From assembly GCA_902464375.1 (NCBI GenBank), contig CABQIM010000027.1:1-20034 (forward strand): a DNA stretch of 20,034 bases, read 5' to 3'. Numbering within the stretch: the first letter of the stretch is position 1; every line of letters begins with the position of its first letter. Source of the DNA: an uncultured bacterium (GTDB lineage: Bacteria; Cyanobacteriota; Vampirovibrionia; Gastranaerophilales; Gastranaerophilaceae). Below, one piece after another: positions 1 to 7,602 of the stretch. The notes beneath the pieces were generated by a model, which had not been told where the DNA came from, ran no database searches, and worked only from the letters and a program-made list of their open reading frames with translations. A program made the translations under genes and the position numbers.

Positions 1-215
1 TTAAAAAATATTTTTTTACCTTTAATTATTATTCCAGGAAGATTCATTAATGTTCTATTAATAATAGATTCATTTTCGGATGCAACAGGCATATTTGCAA
101 GATAAGGAATATCCTCAAAAAGCTTTACCATCATTTTGGTAGCAGCTTTATCGGTATCATAAGGTAAATCACCCACCGGCATACATCTTGATAATCTTTT
201 CACTTGTCTTTGCAT
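1..215 (-). CDS. MetE/UROD-like protein, N-terminal part (runs off the left edge)
   Basis: An open minus-strand frame enters from the left edge with no stop and begins at ATG 215; an in-frame TAG lies just upstream at 237-239. The translation contains PVGDLPYDTDKAA, then DIPYLANMP and LMNLPGIII. This resembles the 'IGSLPH.D...A' and 'EIPFWPQLP...SEGLPG' opening of methionine synthase II/uroporphyrinogen decarboxylase-type (betaalpha)8 proteins that lack the duplicated MetE N-terminal domain. ATG 182, directly before PVGDLPY, is an alternative start; neither has a strong Shine-Dalgarno. Only about 71 residues are visible, so catalytic Zn or cobalamin-related residues cannot be judged. It lies downstream of rplI but behind a terminator, so it is probably a separate transcript. 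The family assignment is by remembered motif and is moderate. Confidence 0.5.
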   Translation of the reverse strand, partial: MQRQVKRLSRCMPVGDLPYDTDKAATKMMVKLFEDIPYLANMPVASENESIINRTLMNLPGIIIKGKKIFF

Positions 216-245
216 TCTGCTCTTTCTTTTATTTAACTACATTAA

Positions 246-282
246 AAAAACGTGCCGATAAATATATTGCCGGCACGTTTTT
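246..282 (-). terminator. rplI rho-independent terminator (likely bidirectional)
   Basis: Perfect 12-bp inverted repeat: AAAAACGTGCCG at 246-257 and CGGCACGTTTTT at 271-282, with a 13-nt loop. On the minus strand it starts 15 nt past the rplI stop and runs into a T tract (250-244). The plus-strand side is also T-rich. Confidence 0.85.
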
Positions 283-297
283 GTTTAAAAATATTAA

Positions 298-792
298 CTA
301 TGCTTCAGCTTCTTCAGTTTCTTCTACGTGTTCTTTAACAACTTCTGATGCTGTAACAACAACTTTTAATTCAGTTTTAACTTTTGAAGTTAATTTAATT
401 AACATTGTGTATTCACCAATCTTATTGATTGGAGCATTTAATGAAACGGTTTTTCTGTCGATTTCAATGTTAGATTTTTCTTTTAATTCTTCGCACAATT
501 TCTTAGTTGTGATTGTACCGAACAATTTTCCGCTTTCACCAGCTTTAGCAGATAATTCAATAGAACCGATTTTTTCGATTTGTTCAGCTTTAGCCAAAGC
601 TTCTTGGTGTAATTTTTCTTGTTTAGCTCTTAATCTAGCAATATTTTGTTCTCTGTTCTTAAGAGCGCCTTCTGTTGCAATTTCTGCATAATTTTTTGGA
701 ATAAGATAGTTTCTTGCATAACCGTCTTTAACGTTTACTAAATCACCAGCTTCACCGATGTTTTGAACTTCTTTTTTCAATATTACTTGCAT
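298..792 (-). CDS. rplI: 50S ribosomal protein L9
   Basis: This 164-residue protein has the L9 layout. The N-terminal rRNA-binding domain (about 1-47) opens MQVILKKEVQNIGEAGD and contains the signature GYARNYLIPK. A long charged connecting helix follows (about 48-77), then the C-terminal domain (about 80-150), which includes SGKLFGTITTKK. L9 binds 23S rRNA near the L1 stalk base and supports reading-frame maintenance. An acidic tail (EETEEAEA) extends slightly beyond the usual length of about 148-150. The start is set by AAGGAG a few bases upstream of ATG 792. The gene has its own promoter and terminator rather than sitting in the common rpsF-ssb-rpsR-rplI cluster. Confidence 0.97.
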   Translation of the reverse strand: MQVILKKEVQNIGEAGDLVNVKDGYARNYLIPKNYAEIATEGALKNREQNIARLRAKQEKLHQEALAKAEQIEKIGSIELSAKAGESGKLFGTITTKKLCEELKEKSNIEIDRKTVSLNAPINKIGEYTMLIKLTSKVKTELKVVVTASEVVKEHVEETEEAEA

Positions 793-834
793 TCTTTTTT
801 CTCCTTTAACTATTATTGGGCTAGTATAGTTCTT

Positions 835-863
835 ATATTACCTGAAAAAACATGAATTGTCGA
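835..863 (-). promoter_or_regulatory. rplI promoter
   Basis: On the minus strand: TCGACA (863-858), a 17-nt spacer and TAATAT (840-835). It lies about 43 nt upstream of the rplI ATG and matches the sigma-70 consensus fairly well. Confidence 0.55.
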
Positions 864-919
864 GCCCCCATGCACTTTCAGCTTAAAATATGTTTAGATT
901 TGTTACAAGCCATGTATTT

Positions 920-2662
920 CTACAGCTTGCTTACCGCACTTATTACGATTTCTGCTGCTTCTTCCGGCTTCATTGCAGTTTTTTCATCTGTTTCACGAAT
1001 TTTGAATTCGACATTACCATCTGCAATTGATTTACCAACAATAATTTGGTAAGGGAAACCGATAAGGTCTGCGTCTTTAAATTTAACACCGGCACGTTCA
1101 TCTCTATCATCGATAACAACTTCTACACCGTGTTTTTTCAATGTTTCGTAAATATCATTTGCAACTTTCATCTGCAATTCGTCCCTTGTGCTAACAGGAA
1201 TTACAATTGCGTGATAAGGAGCAATTGCAAGCGGCCATTTAATGCCGTGTTCATCATTGTGAGCTTCAACTGCAGCAGCAGCGGTTCTTGAAATACCAAT
1301 ACCATAACAGCCCATTATATATGGTTGTGCTTTACCATTCTTATCTAAATAAACAGCATTCATAGGTTTTGAATATTTTGTACCCAATTGGAAAATGTTA
1401 CCAACTTCAATACCTCTTGTAACTTTTAAAGGTTTGCCGCATTGTGGACAAAATTCTCCAGCTTCTGCAAGACGAATATCTGTAACTATTTTAGGAAGTT
1501 CAACTTCCGCGCCCCAATTATATCCAACTCCGTGTTTGTCTTCTTGGTTAATTCCGATTACAAAGTTCTTCATTTCTTTAACAGTTTCGTCTGCAACAAT
1601 TGTTATAGGCGCATTATTATACTCTTTCAAACCTTTAGGACCGATAAATCCTTTTGCAGCCTTAAATCCGTTAACTTCCATCATTTCTTCAATTTCGCCT
1701 GCTGTTGCAATTCTAATATCTGTTCCGCCAACAGCATTCATAAGTTTTGTTTCTTCCACTTGCTTATCAGCTCGAATTAAAGCAATTATTGTTTTTTTAT
1801 CAACAATATATACAAGAGATTTTACAATATGTGTTGCAGGAATCTTTAAGAAATCACATAATTCTTCAATAGAATGTGTATTTGGAGTATCAATGACTTC
1901 CGCTTTTGTCCATTTGCCAACAACATCAGCTTCCGGCAACTTTGACACTGCGTGATTTGAATTTGCTGAATAATCACAATCATTACAGTAGAATACATCG
2001 TTTTCACCGGCATCAGTGTCTGTAATAACCATAAATTCGTGACTTACGCTACCACCGATTGCACCTGAATCTGATTGAACAGCTTTTGTTTCAAGTCCGC
2101 AGCGCTTGAAAATTCTAGTGTATGTTTCCCACATATTTTGGTATTCTTTTTCTAATCCTTCTTGGTCAGTGTCAAAGCTATATGCGTCTTTCATAATGAA
2201 TTCACGACCTCTTAAAAGACCAAAACGCGGACGTCTTTCATCTCTAAATTTTGATTGAATTTGATATAAGTTTACTGGTAACTGCTTATATGATTTCAAG
2301 CCATCACGAGCAATTGATGTAATAATTTCTTCGTGTGTTGGTCCAAGGCACATTTCTCTGCCGTGTCTATCTTTAAGTCGCATAAGCTCGCCACCGTATG
2401 CGCCCCAACGACCGGATTCTTCCCACAATTCTTTTGGTTGTACAAAAGGCATAAGAAGTTCTTGTGCACCGGCTTTATCCATTTCTTCTCTTGTAATTGT
2501 TTCAATTTTCTTAAGAACTCTCCACATTAACGGTAAAAAGTTGTAAACACCGCTGGTTAGCTTTCTTATATAACCTGCTCTTACAAGTAATTTGTGCGAA
2601 ATAACTTCCGCATCTGATGGATATTCTCTTAATGTTTGTACAAACAATTTTGACATTTTCAT
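920..2662 (-). CDS. proS: Prolyl-tRNA synthetase (bacterial type with editing insertion)
   Basis: ProS charges tRNA-Pro with proline and hydrolyses mischarged Ala-tRNA-Pro. From ATG 2662 it is 580 residues, the normal length of the bacterial form. Class II core: LGPTHEE near residue 108 and motif 2 FRDERRPRFGLLRGREF near 140-158. The YbaK-like editing insertion covers about 215-390 (THIVKSLVYIVDKKTIIALI region). Motif 3 is GCYGIGISRTAAA near 452. The last ~110 residues form the HGTP anticodon-binding domain (APYHAIVIPV...GVKFKDADLIGFP). An in-frame ATG exists 36 nt upstream, but AAGGAAG lies correctly spaced before 2662 and the extra residues look like leader, so 2662 is preferred. No clear terminator follows the TAG. 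Confidence 0.97.
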   Translation of the reverse strand: MKMSKLFVQTLREYPSDAEVISHKLLVRAGYIRKLTSGVYNFLPLMWRVLKKIETITREEMDKAGAQELLMPFVQPKELWEESGRWGAYGGELMRLKDRHGREMCLGPTHEEIITSIARDGLKSYKQLPVNLYQIQSKFRDERRPRFGLLRGREFIMKDAYSFDTDQEGLEKEYQNMWETYTRIFKRCGLETKAVQSDSGAIGGSVSHEFMVITDTDAGENDVFYCNDCDYSANSNHAVSKLPEADVVGKWTKAEVIDTPNTHSIEELCDFLKIPATHIVKSLVYIVDKKTIIALIRADKQVEETKLMNAVGGTDIRIATAGEIEEMMEVNGFKAAKGFIGPKGLKEYNNAPITIVADETVKEMKNFVIGINQEDKHGVGYNWGAEVELPKIVTDIRLAEAGEFCPQCGKPLKVTRGIEVGNIFQLGTKYSKPMNAVYLDKNGKAQPYIMGCYGIGISRTAAAAVEAHNDEHGIKWPLAIAPYHAIVIPVSTRDELQMKVANDIYETLKKHGVEVVIDDRDERAGVKFKDADLIGFPYQIIVGKSIADGNVEFKIRETDEKTAMKPEEAAEIVISAVSKL

Positions 2663-2859
2663 GGCTAATCTTCCTTTATTTTCTATATTTATAAACAAAT
2701 TTTAGCACGAACAAGGGTAGAATGATACAAAGGTCGAGGATATTTGTTTTTGGGGCGAGGGATTGGAAGTGGAAAGTTGTTTTAAGATTGACAAAAGTGA
2801 GGGTTGTTTGTTGATTGTAATATAAGTGTAGCGCATTTCCTCGCCTATATATGTGCCAC

Positions 2860-2946
2860 GTCTTTGCGAGCGAAAGCGAAGCAATCCATTTTTTACTTAT
2901 AAGTTTTCTGGATTGCCACGAAAATCATAGATTTTCTCGCAATGAC
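2860..2946. repeat. REP-like imperfect palindrome
   Basis: The left arm has GTCTTTGCGAG (2860-2870) and GCAATCCA (2881-2888). The right arm has TGGATTGC (2909-2916) and CTCGCAATGAC (2936-2946). They pair in nested order, so the ~87 bp can fold into one long interrupted hairpin. It lies in the proS/orf80 spacer and looks like a dispersed extragenic palindrome; no coding function is seen. Confidence 0.7.
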
Positions 2947-2983
2947 GGCACTATGGTAGTTACAACTACTAATTGTTTTGAAA

Positions 2984-3014
2984 CAACTTTCAACTTTCAA
3001 CTTTCCATTTTCAA
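2984..3014. repeat. Short tandem CAACTTTC repeats
   Basis: Three consecutive CAACTTTC units, the last slightly degenerate, followed by CATTTTCAAC. Related strings occur at about 11219-11242 and 11453-11480, also in intergenic DNA. The rest of the 2663-3064 spacer holds only the palindrome above and no supportable gene. Confidence 0.6.
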
Positions 3015-3064
3015 CTACTTCTAGAGCAGTTACAAGTTTTCTCCATATTCCCTCAACCGTCCTA

Positions 3065-3093
3065 TTGCACAAAAAATAATAGTGTGGTAGAAT
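3065..3093 (+). promoter_or_regulatory. Promoter of the orf80-ribF-formyltransferase operon
   Basis: TTGCAC (3065-3070), a 17-nt spacer and TAGAAT (3088-3093). The predicted transcript starts near 3100, leaving a leader of about 50 nt. The leader includes a possible 7-codon ORF (3098-3121). Confidence 0.55.
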
Positions 3094-3151
3094 TCTTATG
3101 CAGGGAGTTTATATAAGGTAGACTCTCCATGACACGACAAAAGGGGTGAAA

Positions 3152-3394
3152 ATGCTAGTTTCTGCTATTTCTGTTAATCACACTAAAGGCTACAATATGA
3201 GCGGTAGCAAAGCTTATAATAGCCGTTCTAACGAAACGATTGGCGATACTGCATTTAATTCTTTAACCCCATATTCTAACAGCAGAAAAGCTGTTTCTTC
3301 AGAAGAATTACCTCAAGTGTATGCAAATATTGCGGAATGGCAAAATTTCTGTCACAATCAGATTTTAGGTAGCAAATTTAACGTTATTGCTTAA
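3152..3394 (+). CDS. Orphan 80-residue protein with 'VSA' N-terminus
   Basis: I do not recognise a family. ATG 3152 is chosen over the in-frame GTG at 3146 because AAAGGGG (3139-3145) overlaps the GTG but is well spaced from the ATG. This also places the start at MLVSAIS, matching the N-termini of the two large paralogues at 14206-15156 and 15441-16394 (MVSAVSS, MVSAINT). The protein is polar and Ser/Asn-rich, with no membrane segment or signal peptide, and has one Trp and one Cys near the C-terminus (EWQNFCHNQ). It is the first gene of an operon: its stop lies 6 nt before ribF, which lacks an obvious Shine-Dalgarno, so translation of orf80 may drive ribF by coupling. Confidence 0.7.
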   Translation: MLVSAISVNHTKGYNMSGSKAYNSRSNETIGDTAFNSLTPYSNSRKAVSSEELPQVYANIAEWQNFCHNQILGSKFNVIA

Positions 3395-3400
3395 TGTATT

Positions 3401-4243
3401 ATGAAAACAGGTTTGGTATTAGGATTTTTTGATGGTGTTCACCTCGCTCATCAAGAGGTTATAAAGTCTGCAATAAATTATACTGAAAAAGTTTGTGTAA
3501 TTACGTTTCAATCATCTCCGGCAGAATTTTTCGGCAAAGATTGCAAATACATTTATCCAAGAGAAAAATCTGTAGAAAAAATTAAATCTTTGGGCGTTGA
3601 CGAGGTTATAGAACTTGATTTTGCCCAAATTGCAGCCATGCCGGCTGAAGAATATCTGCAGACCTTGGTTAAAAAATATTCACCAGTGTCAATCTCTACA
3701 GGCTTTAACCATACTTTTGGCAAAAATAGAAGCGGCAACGCTGAATTTTTAGAGACAAATTCACAAAAATACGGTTACAAATATTTTTGTATTTCAGCTC
3801 AAATGCATAATAATAAAGTCATTAGTTCGACCTATATAAAAAAACTCTTGCAAGAAGGGCAAGTAGAACAAGCTAATGAACTTCTGGGCAGCAACTTTTC
3901 AATATCCGGTATGGTAATTAAAGGTGCACAATTAGGTAGAACAATCGGTTTTCCAACTGCTAATATAAAATATCCGCCTAATATTGTACAGCTTCCTCAC
4001 GGAGTTTACGCAGCAAGAGTGTGCGGACATGTCGGAGTTCTAAACTGGGGAATGAAACCAACTGTTCATAATATTAAAGAGCCGATTGTAGAAGTTCATA
4101 TTTTAGATTATGAAGGTGATTTATACGGCAAAAATATTGAAATTGATATCTTGAAAAAGTTGCGCAATGAACAAAAATTTGCTAATTTGGAAGAACTTAA
4201 ATTACAAATCAAAAAGGATACGGAAGAATGCTTAAAGTTGTAA
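3401..4243 (+). CDS. ribF: Bifunctional riboflavin kinase / FAD synthetase
   Basis: RibF phosphorylates riboflavin to FMN and adenylylates FMN to FAD. It is 280 residues. The N-terminal nucleotidyltransferase domain has GFFDGVHLAHQ (about 8-18), a variant of the usual GNFDGVHxGH motif with Ala for Gly. The STGFNHTFGKNRSGN segment follows near 98-113 and the ISSTYIKKLL motif near 141-150. The C-terminal riboflavin kinase domain shows GAQLGRTIGFPTAN, HGVYAARV, GVLNWGMKPTV and the catalytic-region VEVHILDYEGDLYG. There is no good ribosome binding site before ATG 3401, consistent with coupling to orf80. The 3' end overlaps the next gene by 16 nt. Confidence 0.93.
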   Translation: MKTGLVLGFFDGVHLAHQEVIKSAINYTEKVCVITFQSSPAEFFGKDCKYIYPREKSVEKIKSLGVDEVIELDFAQIAAMPAEEYLQTLVKKYSPVSISTGFNHTFGKNRSGNAEFLETNSQKYGYKYFCISAQMHNNKVISSTYIKKLLQEGQVEQANELLGSNFSISGMVIKGAQLGRTIGFPTANIKYPPNIVQLPHGVYAARVCGHVGVLNWGMKPTVHNIKEPIVEVHILDYEGDLYGKNIEIDILKKLRNEQKFANLEELKLQIKKDTEECLKL

Positions 4244-5184
4244 TTGTCGGATATGGCGAAATGTTTACAAATTTGATTGCCGGAACACTTGATTCCGGTT
4301 GCGAAATTGTTGGAGTTCTAAGAAAAGACACAATAAAATACCCTCAGATTTGGCGTAAAATCAGGGACATTGTAAACCCATCTATTGAATACAGTTACAT
4401 TAAAAGTTATTCCTTACCGGAAATTGAAGCAAGAGGAGTAAATACAAAAGAATTTAAACGTGCACTTTTGAAACTTAATCCGGACATAATTCTTATCGGT
4501 TCTTGGGGCGAAAAAATCAGTAAAGAGATTTTTGATTTACCTAAAATTGCAACAATTAACGCACATCCTTCACTTCTGCCAAAATATAGAGGACCAAATC
4601 CGTATTTCTGGACAATTAGGAATATGGAACAAACAAGTGGTGTAACATTTCATCTTGTGGATAAAGGAATTGATACAGGTGCAATTCTTGCGCAAGAAGA
4701 GGTTAGGATTTTCCCATCTGATACCGGCAAATCTCTTAAAGAAAGAACTGTTCTTGTAGCGCGCGGAGTTGTGTGCGAACTCTTGAAGGCATTAAGGGAA
4801 GATATAATTATCCCACTTACACAAAGAGAAGATAAGGCTAGTTATTATTCTCATCCAAGTGACTTGGAGTTGGATTTTAAAAAAAGCGCAGAAGCAAACG
4901 ACGCTTTAATTCGGGCAATTCACCCTTGGGGAGAAGCGTATTTTTACCACGGAACGACCTGTTTTGCCGTAACTTCTTATAACACAGAGATTGAAGACAA
5001 TAAGTCAGAATTCACAGAAACAGGTATAGTTGTTGATTTTGATTACAAAAATCGAACTGTTAGCGTTTTATGTGGTGATAACAAAATTTTAAAAATCCAT
5101 GTTGGCTTGTACAAAAAATATGACCGCCCATTCACAAGCAATTATCTGAAACGTGATTTTTGTATTGGGACAAAAGTAGGTTAG
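4228..5184 (+). CDS. Formyltransferase of the Fmt family (Met-tRNA formyltransferase-like)
   Basis: This 318-residue protein has the Fmt two-domain plan: an N-terminal Rossmann-like 10-formyl-THF transferase domain and a C-terminal domain from about 205. The catalytic triad is visible as Asn111 and His113 in INAHPSLLPKYRG, and Asp149 in VDKGIDTGAIL; the 38-residue Asn-Asp spacing matches E. coli Fmt. It departs from standard Fmt after the RG (PNPYFWTIRN instead of the usual AAPIQWAI) and lacks a clean GGxG-type N-terminal loop (GYGEMFTN). It could therefore be the cell's Fmt or a paralogue acting on another amine, such as an amino sugar. It overlaps ribF by 16 nt and has GGAAG just before its ATG, so it is cotranscribed. 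No def gene is adjacent. Confidence 0.8.
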   Translation: MLKVVIVGYGEMFTNLIAGTLDSGCEIVGVLRKDTIKYPQIWRKIRDIVNPSIEYSYIKSYSLPEIEARGVNTKEFKRALLKLNPDIILIGSWGEKISKEIFDLPKIATINAHPSLLPKYRGPNPYFWTIRNMEQTSGVTFHLVDKGIDTGAILAQEEVRIFPSDTGKSLKERTVLVARGVVCELLKALREDIIIPLTQREDKASYYSHPSDLELDFKKSAEANDALIRAIHPWGEAYFYHGTTCFAVTSYNTEIEDNKSEFTETGIVVDFDYKNRTVSVLCGDNKILKIHVGLYKKYDRPFTSNYLKRDFCIGTKVG

Positions 5185-5190
5185 TAACTT

Positions 5191-5538
5191 TTATAATTTA
5201 TCCCACTCACCATTTTCGATTAACTTTCTTATCTCTTCTTTGACTTCTTGATTATCAGTTTGAGCTTGCAATTCTTTGATTAACTTTTCCTTCTCAATTT
5301 CCGTAAGATTTTGGGTTTTAGGATTTTTCCCAATTATTTGCTCTACTTTGCCTACGTTAGGTTTCTTTTTATTCTTAATTGCAAGTACTGCAAGCGTGGC
5401 TGCACCAACAGCAGCAAGAGTTCCCATAACAATTTTCGGAGAAATCAAATTCTTTTTAGAAGTATCATCTTTTTGTGGTGTAGTCTGATTTGCTGCACGA
5501 AATTGTATTTGCGGATTTTGCTCAATACGAATAGACAT
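5191..5538 (-). CDS. Small single-span membrane protein, unknown function
   Basis: 115 residues. The N-terminal ~35 are polar and contain IQFRAAN. A hydrophobic segment (about 37-54, MGTLAAVGAATLAVLAI) is followed by KNKKK, and a charged, probably helical C-terminus ends in NGEWDKL. By the positive-inside rule the C-terminal domain is likely cytoplasmic. The start has a clear AAAGGTG (5549-5543). The stop lies 6 nt from the convergent formyltransferase stop, with no room for a separate terminator. No family is recognised. Confidence 0.75.
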   Translation of the reverse strand: MSIRIEQNPQIQFRAANQTTPQKDDTSKKNLISPKIVMGTLAAVGAATLAVLAIKNKKKPNVGKVEQIIGKNPKTQNLTEIEKEKLIKELQAQTDNQEVKEEIRKLIENGEWDKL

Positions 5539-5540
5539 AA

Positions 5541-5580
5541 TACACCTTTCTTCTATATATATAAAAACAAATCAGGTGTA
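5541..5580 (-). promoter_or_regulatory. Possible SD-sequestering leader hairpin
   Basis: TACACCT (5541-5547) and AGGTGTA (5574-5580) are perfect inverted repeats. On the mRNA the upstream arm can pair with the Shine-Dalgarno of the 115-residue gene. The stem is only 7 bp with a 26-nt AU-rich loop, so it would be weak and possibly temperature-sensitive. Confidence 0.3.
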
Positions 5581-5622
5581 AAAATTGCCTTTTAGATATT
5601 TCAATATACAGAAGAAGATTGA

Positions 5623-6417
5623 TTAATCATCGTCTTTGCTATTCGTAAATCTATCCAATATTTTTTGCGTAATCATTGTTCCCCCCATAATAGAGCCAAA
5701 AATTATTGGAACTCTTTTAAGCATACGCATTTTTTTAGTTAAAGCACTGGATATTGATAGAAATAACAATGGCACAAGAGTATCATTCATCAAATATTGA
5801 GTCGTATTCTTCAATCGTTTATCAAATTCTTTATCTTTAGCTATTTCCATAGCTTGAGTGCCTACCATGCCGGAAGTTAAAAACTTCATTTGCGGCATAT
5901 CTGTAACACTTGTATAAATTAAATCTCTTGTATTCTCATCAGTTGTAACTTTTGCAATGTTTTTATCAAGATACTTATGAAGCTTGCTTTTTGGAGGAGC
6001 TTTCTTTAGCGGCTTTGGTTGCTCAAAACTCGTTTTTGACAACGCATAATCTGCTCCGAGAGCGCCAATCACACCAAATGCAGTTACCAAAAAACCGTTT
6101 ATGATATTTTTAATAATTTCGTGCGTTGTTTCAAGTCCATGTGCCCATTTTGGATTATGCACCATATGAGTAAAATTTCTGACAGACTGTTTGTATACTT
6201 GTGATTTAGAAACTTTCCGCCCAAGAGTGTATTCAGCCATCATGCCTGCTGCTGCACCGGAAAGTATCACACTATCTTTTATCAGAAATTTATTTCTATA
6301 TTTGTGACTTGCTGTTTTAAAATCTTTATATGTTTTATAACATCCACTTGTTATAAATATTCCGGCTGATAGTGCTGATGAATCTATAAGTTTATTTACT
6401 GGGATACGTGGTATCAT
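5623..6417 (-). CDS. Multi-span membrane protein, unknown function
   Basis: 264 residues, no recognised family. Hydrophobic segments appear at about 12-27, 48-62 (SVILSGAAAGMMAEY), 107-127 (INGFLVTAFGVIGALGADYAL), 207-226 (TLVPLLFLSISSAL) and 234-250 (VPIIFGSIMGGTMI). Between spans 3 and 4 lies a basic, Pro/Lys-rich soluble stretch (PKPLKKAPPKSKLHKYLDK). It ends in an acidic SKDDD tail. There is no Shine-Dalgarno before ATG 6417. A TATAAT lies on the minus strand at 6454-6449, back to back with the start of the plus-strand permease gene. It is followed 84 nt later by the 115-residue membrane protein on the same strand, so the two may share a transcript. Confidence 0.75.
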   Translation of the reverse strand: MIPRIPVNKLIDSSALSAGIFITSGCYKTYKDFKTASHKYRNKFLIKDSVILSGAAAGMMAEYTLGRKVSKSQVYKQSVRNFTHMVHNPKWAHGLETTHEIIKNIINGFLVTAFGVIGALGADYALSKTSFEQPKPLKKAPPKSKLHKYLDKNIAKVTTDENTRDLIYTSVTDMPQMKFLTSGMVGTQAMEIAKDKEFDKRLKNTTQYLMNDTLVPLLFLSISSALTKKMRMLKRVPIIFGSIMGGTMITQKILDRFTNSKDDD

Positions 6418-6448
6418 ATACTATATATTCAAGCACAAAAAAAGTTTT

Positions 6449-6456
6449 ATTATAAA
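6449..6456. promoter_or_regulatory. Overlapping divergent -10 elements
   Basis: TATAAT on the minus strand (6454-6449) overlaps TATAAA on the plus strand (6451-6456) in the 47-nt gap between two divergent genes. The plus-strand box would place initiation within a few bases of ATG 6465, leaving essentially no leader. The -35 regions are not convincing. Confidence 0.35.
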
Positions 6457-6464
6457 ATATATTT

Positions 6465-7274
6465 ATGAAAAAGTTCTTTTTATTTACAATTTTAACAATT
6501 CTTGCCATCTCAATGATATTACCGTTTATCATGATGTTTCTAATTTCATTAAGCGGTAATGAAAATATTTTTACAGACTATAAAAACATCAACCTCTCTT
6601 TCTGCGCATACAAAAATGTTTTTGATTCTATTCCGGTTATTAAATATTTTTTAAACAGTTTGATTGTTGCACTCTTTACAACTATTGGACAAGTAATAAT
6701 CGCAGCTCTTGCCGGATACGGTTTTGCAAGGCTGAAATTTTGGGGCAAAGATACTCTATTTTTTATCATAATTCTCACAATGATGGTACCACCACAGGTG
6801 AATATTGTGCCATTATTCTACCTCATGAGTAAACTTGGTTGGATTAATACTTATCAAGCTCTAATTGTTCCGGGGATTTTTGGTGGTTTCGGAGTTTATA
6901 TGATGAAAAACTATTTCACGACTTTTTCAAAAGATTTAGAAGAAGCTGCCAAATTGGATGGATGCGATGTTTGGCAAATTTTTTCAAAAATAGCACTTCC
7001 TTGTGCCATGCCGGCAATCGCCACACTTAGCATATTCACATTTGTCACAACTTGGAATAGCTTTATGTGGCCGCTTATCGTAACAAATACAGAGAGTATG
7101 AGAACATTAGCTGTCGGACTCACTATTTTTAAAGGTTCATTTAGAGAAATAACTTTGTGGGGCGAGCTTATGGCTTGTTCCGTAATTTGTTCTATTCCTG
7201 TAATTTTAATTTTTATTGCAGGCAAAAATTACTTAATCAATAATCCATTAAGCGGTGCTGGAAAAGAAGGATAG
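6465..7274 (+). CDS. Carbohydrate-type ABC transporter permease (MalG/UgpE family)
   Basis: This 269-residue inner-membrane permease has about six spans (about 6-29, 63-90, 98-119, 132-148, 184-205, 238-258). The EAA loop that contacts the ATPase is intact: EEAAKLDGCDVWQIFSKIALP at 159-179. Family features include the MMVPPQVNIVPLFYLMSKLGW segment and the late WNSFMWPLIV. This subunit normally works with a MalF-type permease, an ATPase and a solute-binding protein; none is in this window, so it is an orphan here and the substrate cannot be told. No Shine-Dalgarno precedes ATG 6465 and a -10-like box sits immediately upstream, suggesting a very short or absent leader. Confidence 0.9.
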   Translation: MKKFFLFTILTILAISMILPFIMMFLISLSGNENIFTDYKNINLSFCAYKNVFDSIPVIKYFLNSLIVALFTTIGQVIIAALAGYGFARLKFWGKDTLFFIIILTMMVPPQVNIVPLFYLMSKLGWINTYQALIVPGIFGGFGVYMMKNYFTTFSKDLEEAAKLDGCDVWQIFSKIALPCAMPAIATLSIFTFVTTWNSFMWPLIVTNTESMRTLAVGLTIFKGSFREITLWGELMACSVICSIPVILIFIAGKNYLINNPLSGAGKEG

Positions 7275-7320
7275 GTTGTAGTAAAGGATTTTATCCTTGA
7301 CAATGTTTCGCTCTTAAGGG

Positions 7321-7400
7321 GAGAGCGAATTTTCGGTAGGGCGTAAGCCCGTAAGGTGGAGGTCAGACGTTACTCTGCCGACACCCCGAATAATTCAAGA
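7321..7400 (+). repeat. 80-bp dispersed repeat, copy 1
   Basis: It runs from GAGAGCGAATTTTCGGTAGG to ATAATTCAAGA and contains the small hairpin GGGC-GTAA-GCCC. An inverted copy lies at 11309-11388; by eye about 75 of 80 positions match. The rest of 7275-7602 holds a weak hairpin just after the permease stop (AAGGAT/ATCCTT near 7285-7299), the nested palindrome at 7473-7544, and no gene. Confidence 0.85.
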
Positions 7401-7472
7401 CAAGCTGGGCGGAGCCCTGATGAGGGTGGATATGGATATGTTAATTCTTATTATTTTGTCCAGAGGGCACAT

Positions 7473-7544
7473 ACCCTCACCCGAATTTCTAAGCTCACTA
7501 ACGTTCACTAAGAAATTCTACCCTCTCCCACAAGGGGTGAGGGT
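7473..7544. repeat. Nested palindromic element
   Basis: The outer arms are ACCCTCACCC (7473-7482) and GGGTGAGGGT (7535-7544). The inner arms are GAATTTCT (7483-7490) and AGAAATTC (7511-7518). It is GC-richer than its surroundings, non-coding, and lies between the permease and the CheD-like gene. Confidence 0.6.
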
Positions 7545-7602
7545 GCGCATCATCTCTGTTTGTTATTGGTTAACACATTTCACGCAATGACGCACTATTA
7601 GT

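Noticed and set aside
188..691. Long plus-strand frame opposite rplI
   Set aside because: It is a shadow of the strongly supported rplI gene and has no homology I can recognise.
1395..1955. Long plus-strand frame opposite proS
   Set aside because: It is a shadow of proS, and its Ser/Thr-rich translation is typical of an antisense frame.
2663..2698. Upstream ATG giving proS 12 extra residues
   Set aside because: The Shine-Dalgarno AAGGAAG lies between the two starts and serves the downstream ATG, which gives the normal family N-terminus.
2702..2884. 60-codon open frame on the minus strand
   Set aside because: It has no ribosome site and runs through the REP-like palindrome and low-complexity spacer; its composition is not protein-like.
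3098..3121. Seven-codon leader ORF before orf80
   Set aside because: It starts at or before the predicted transcription start and has no ribosome site; it is probably chance.
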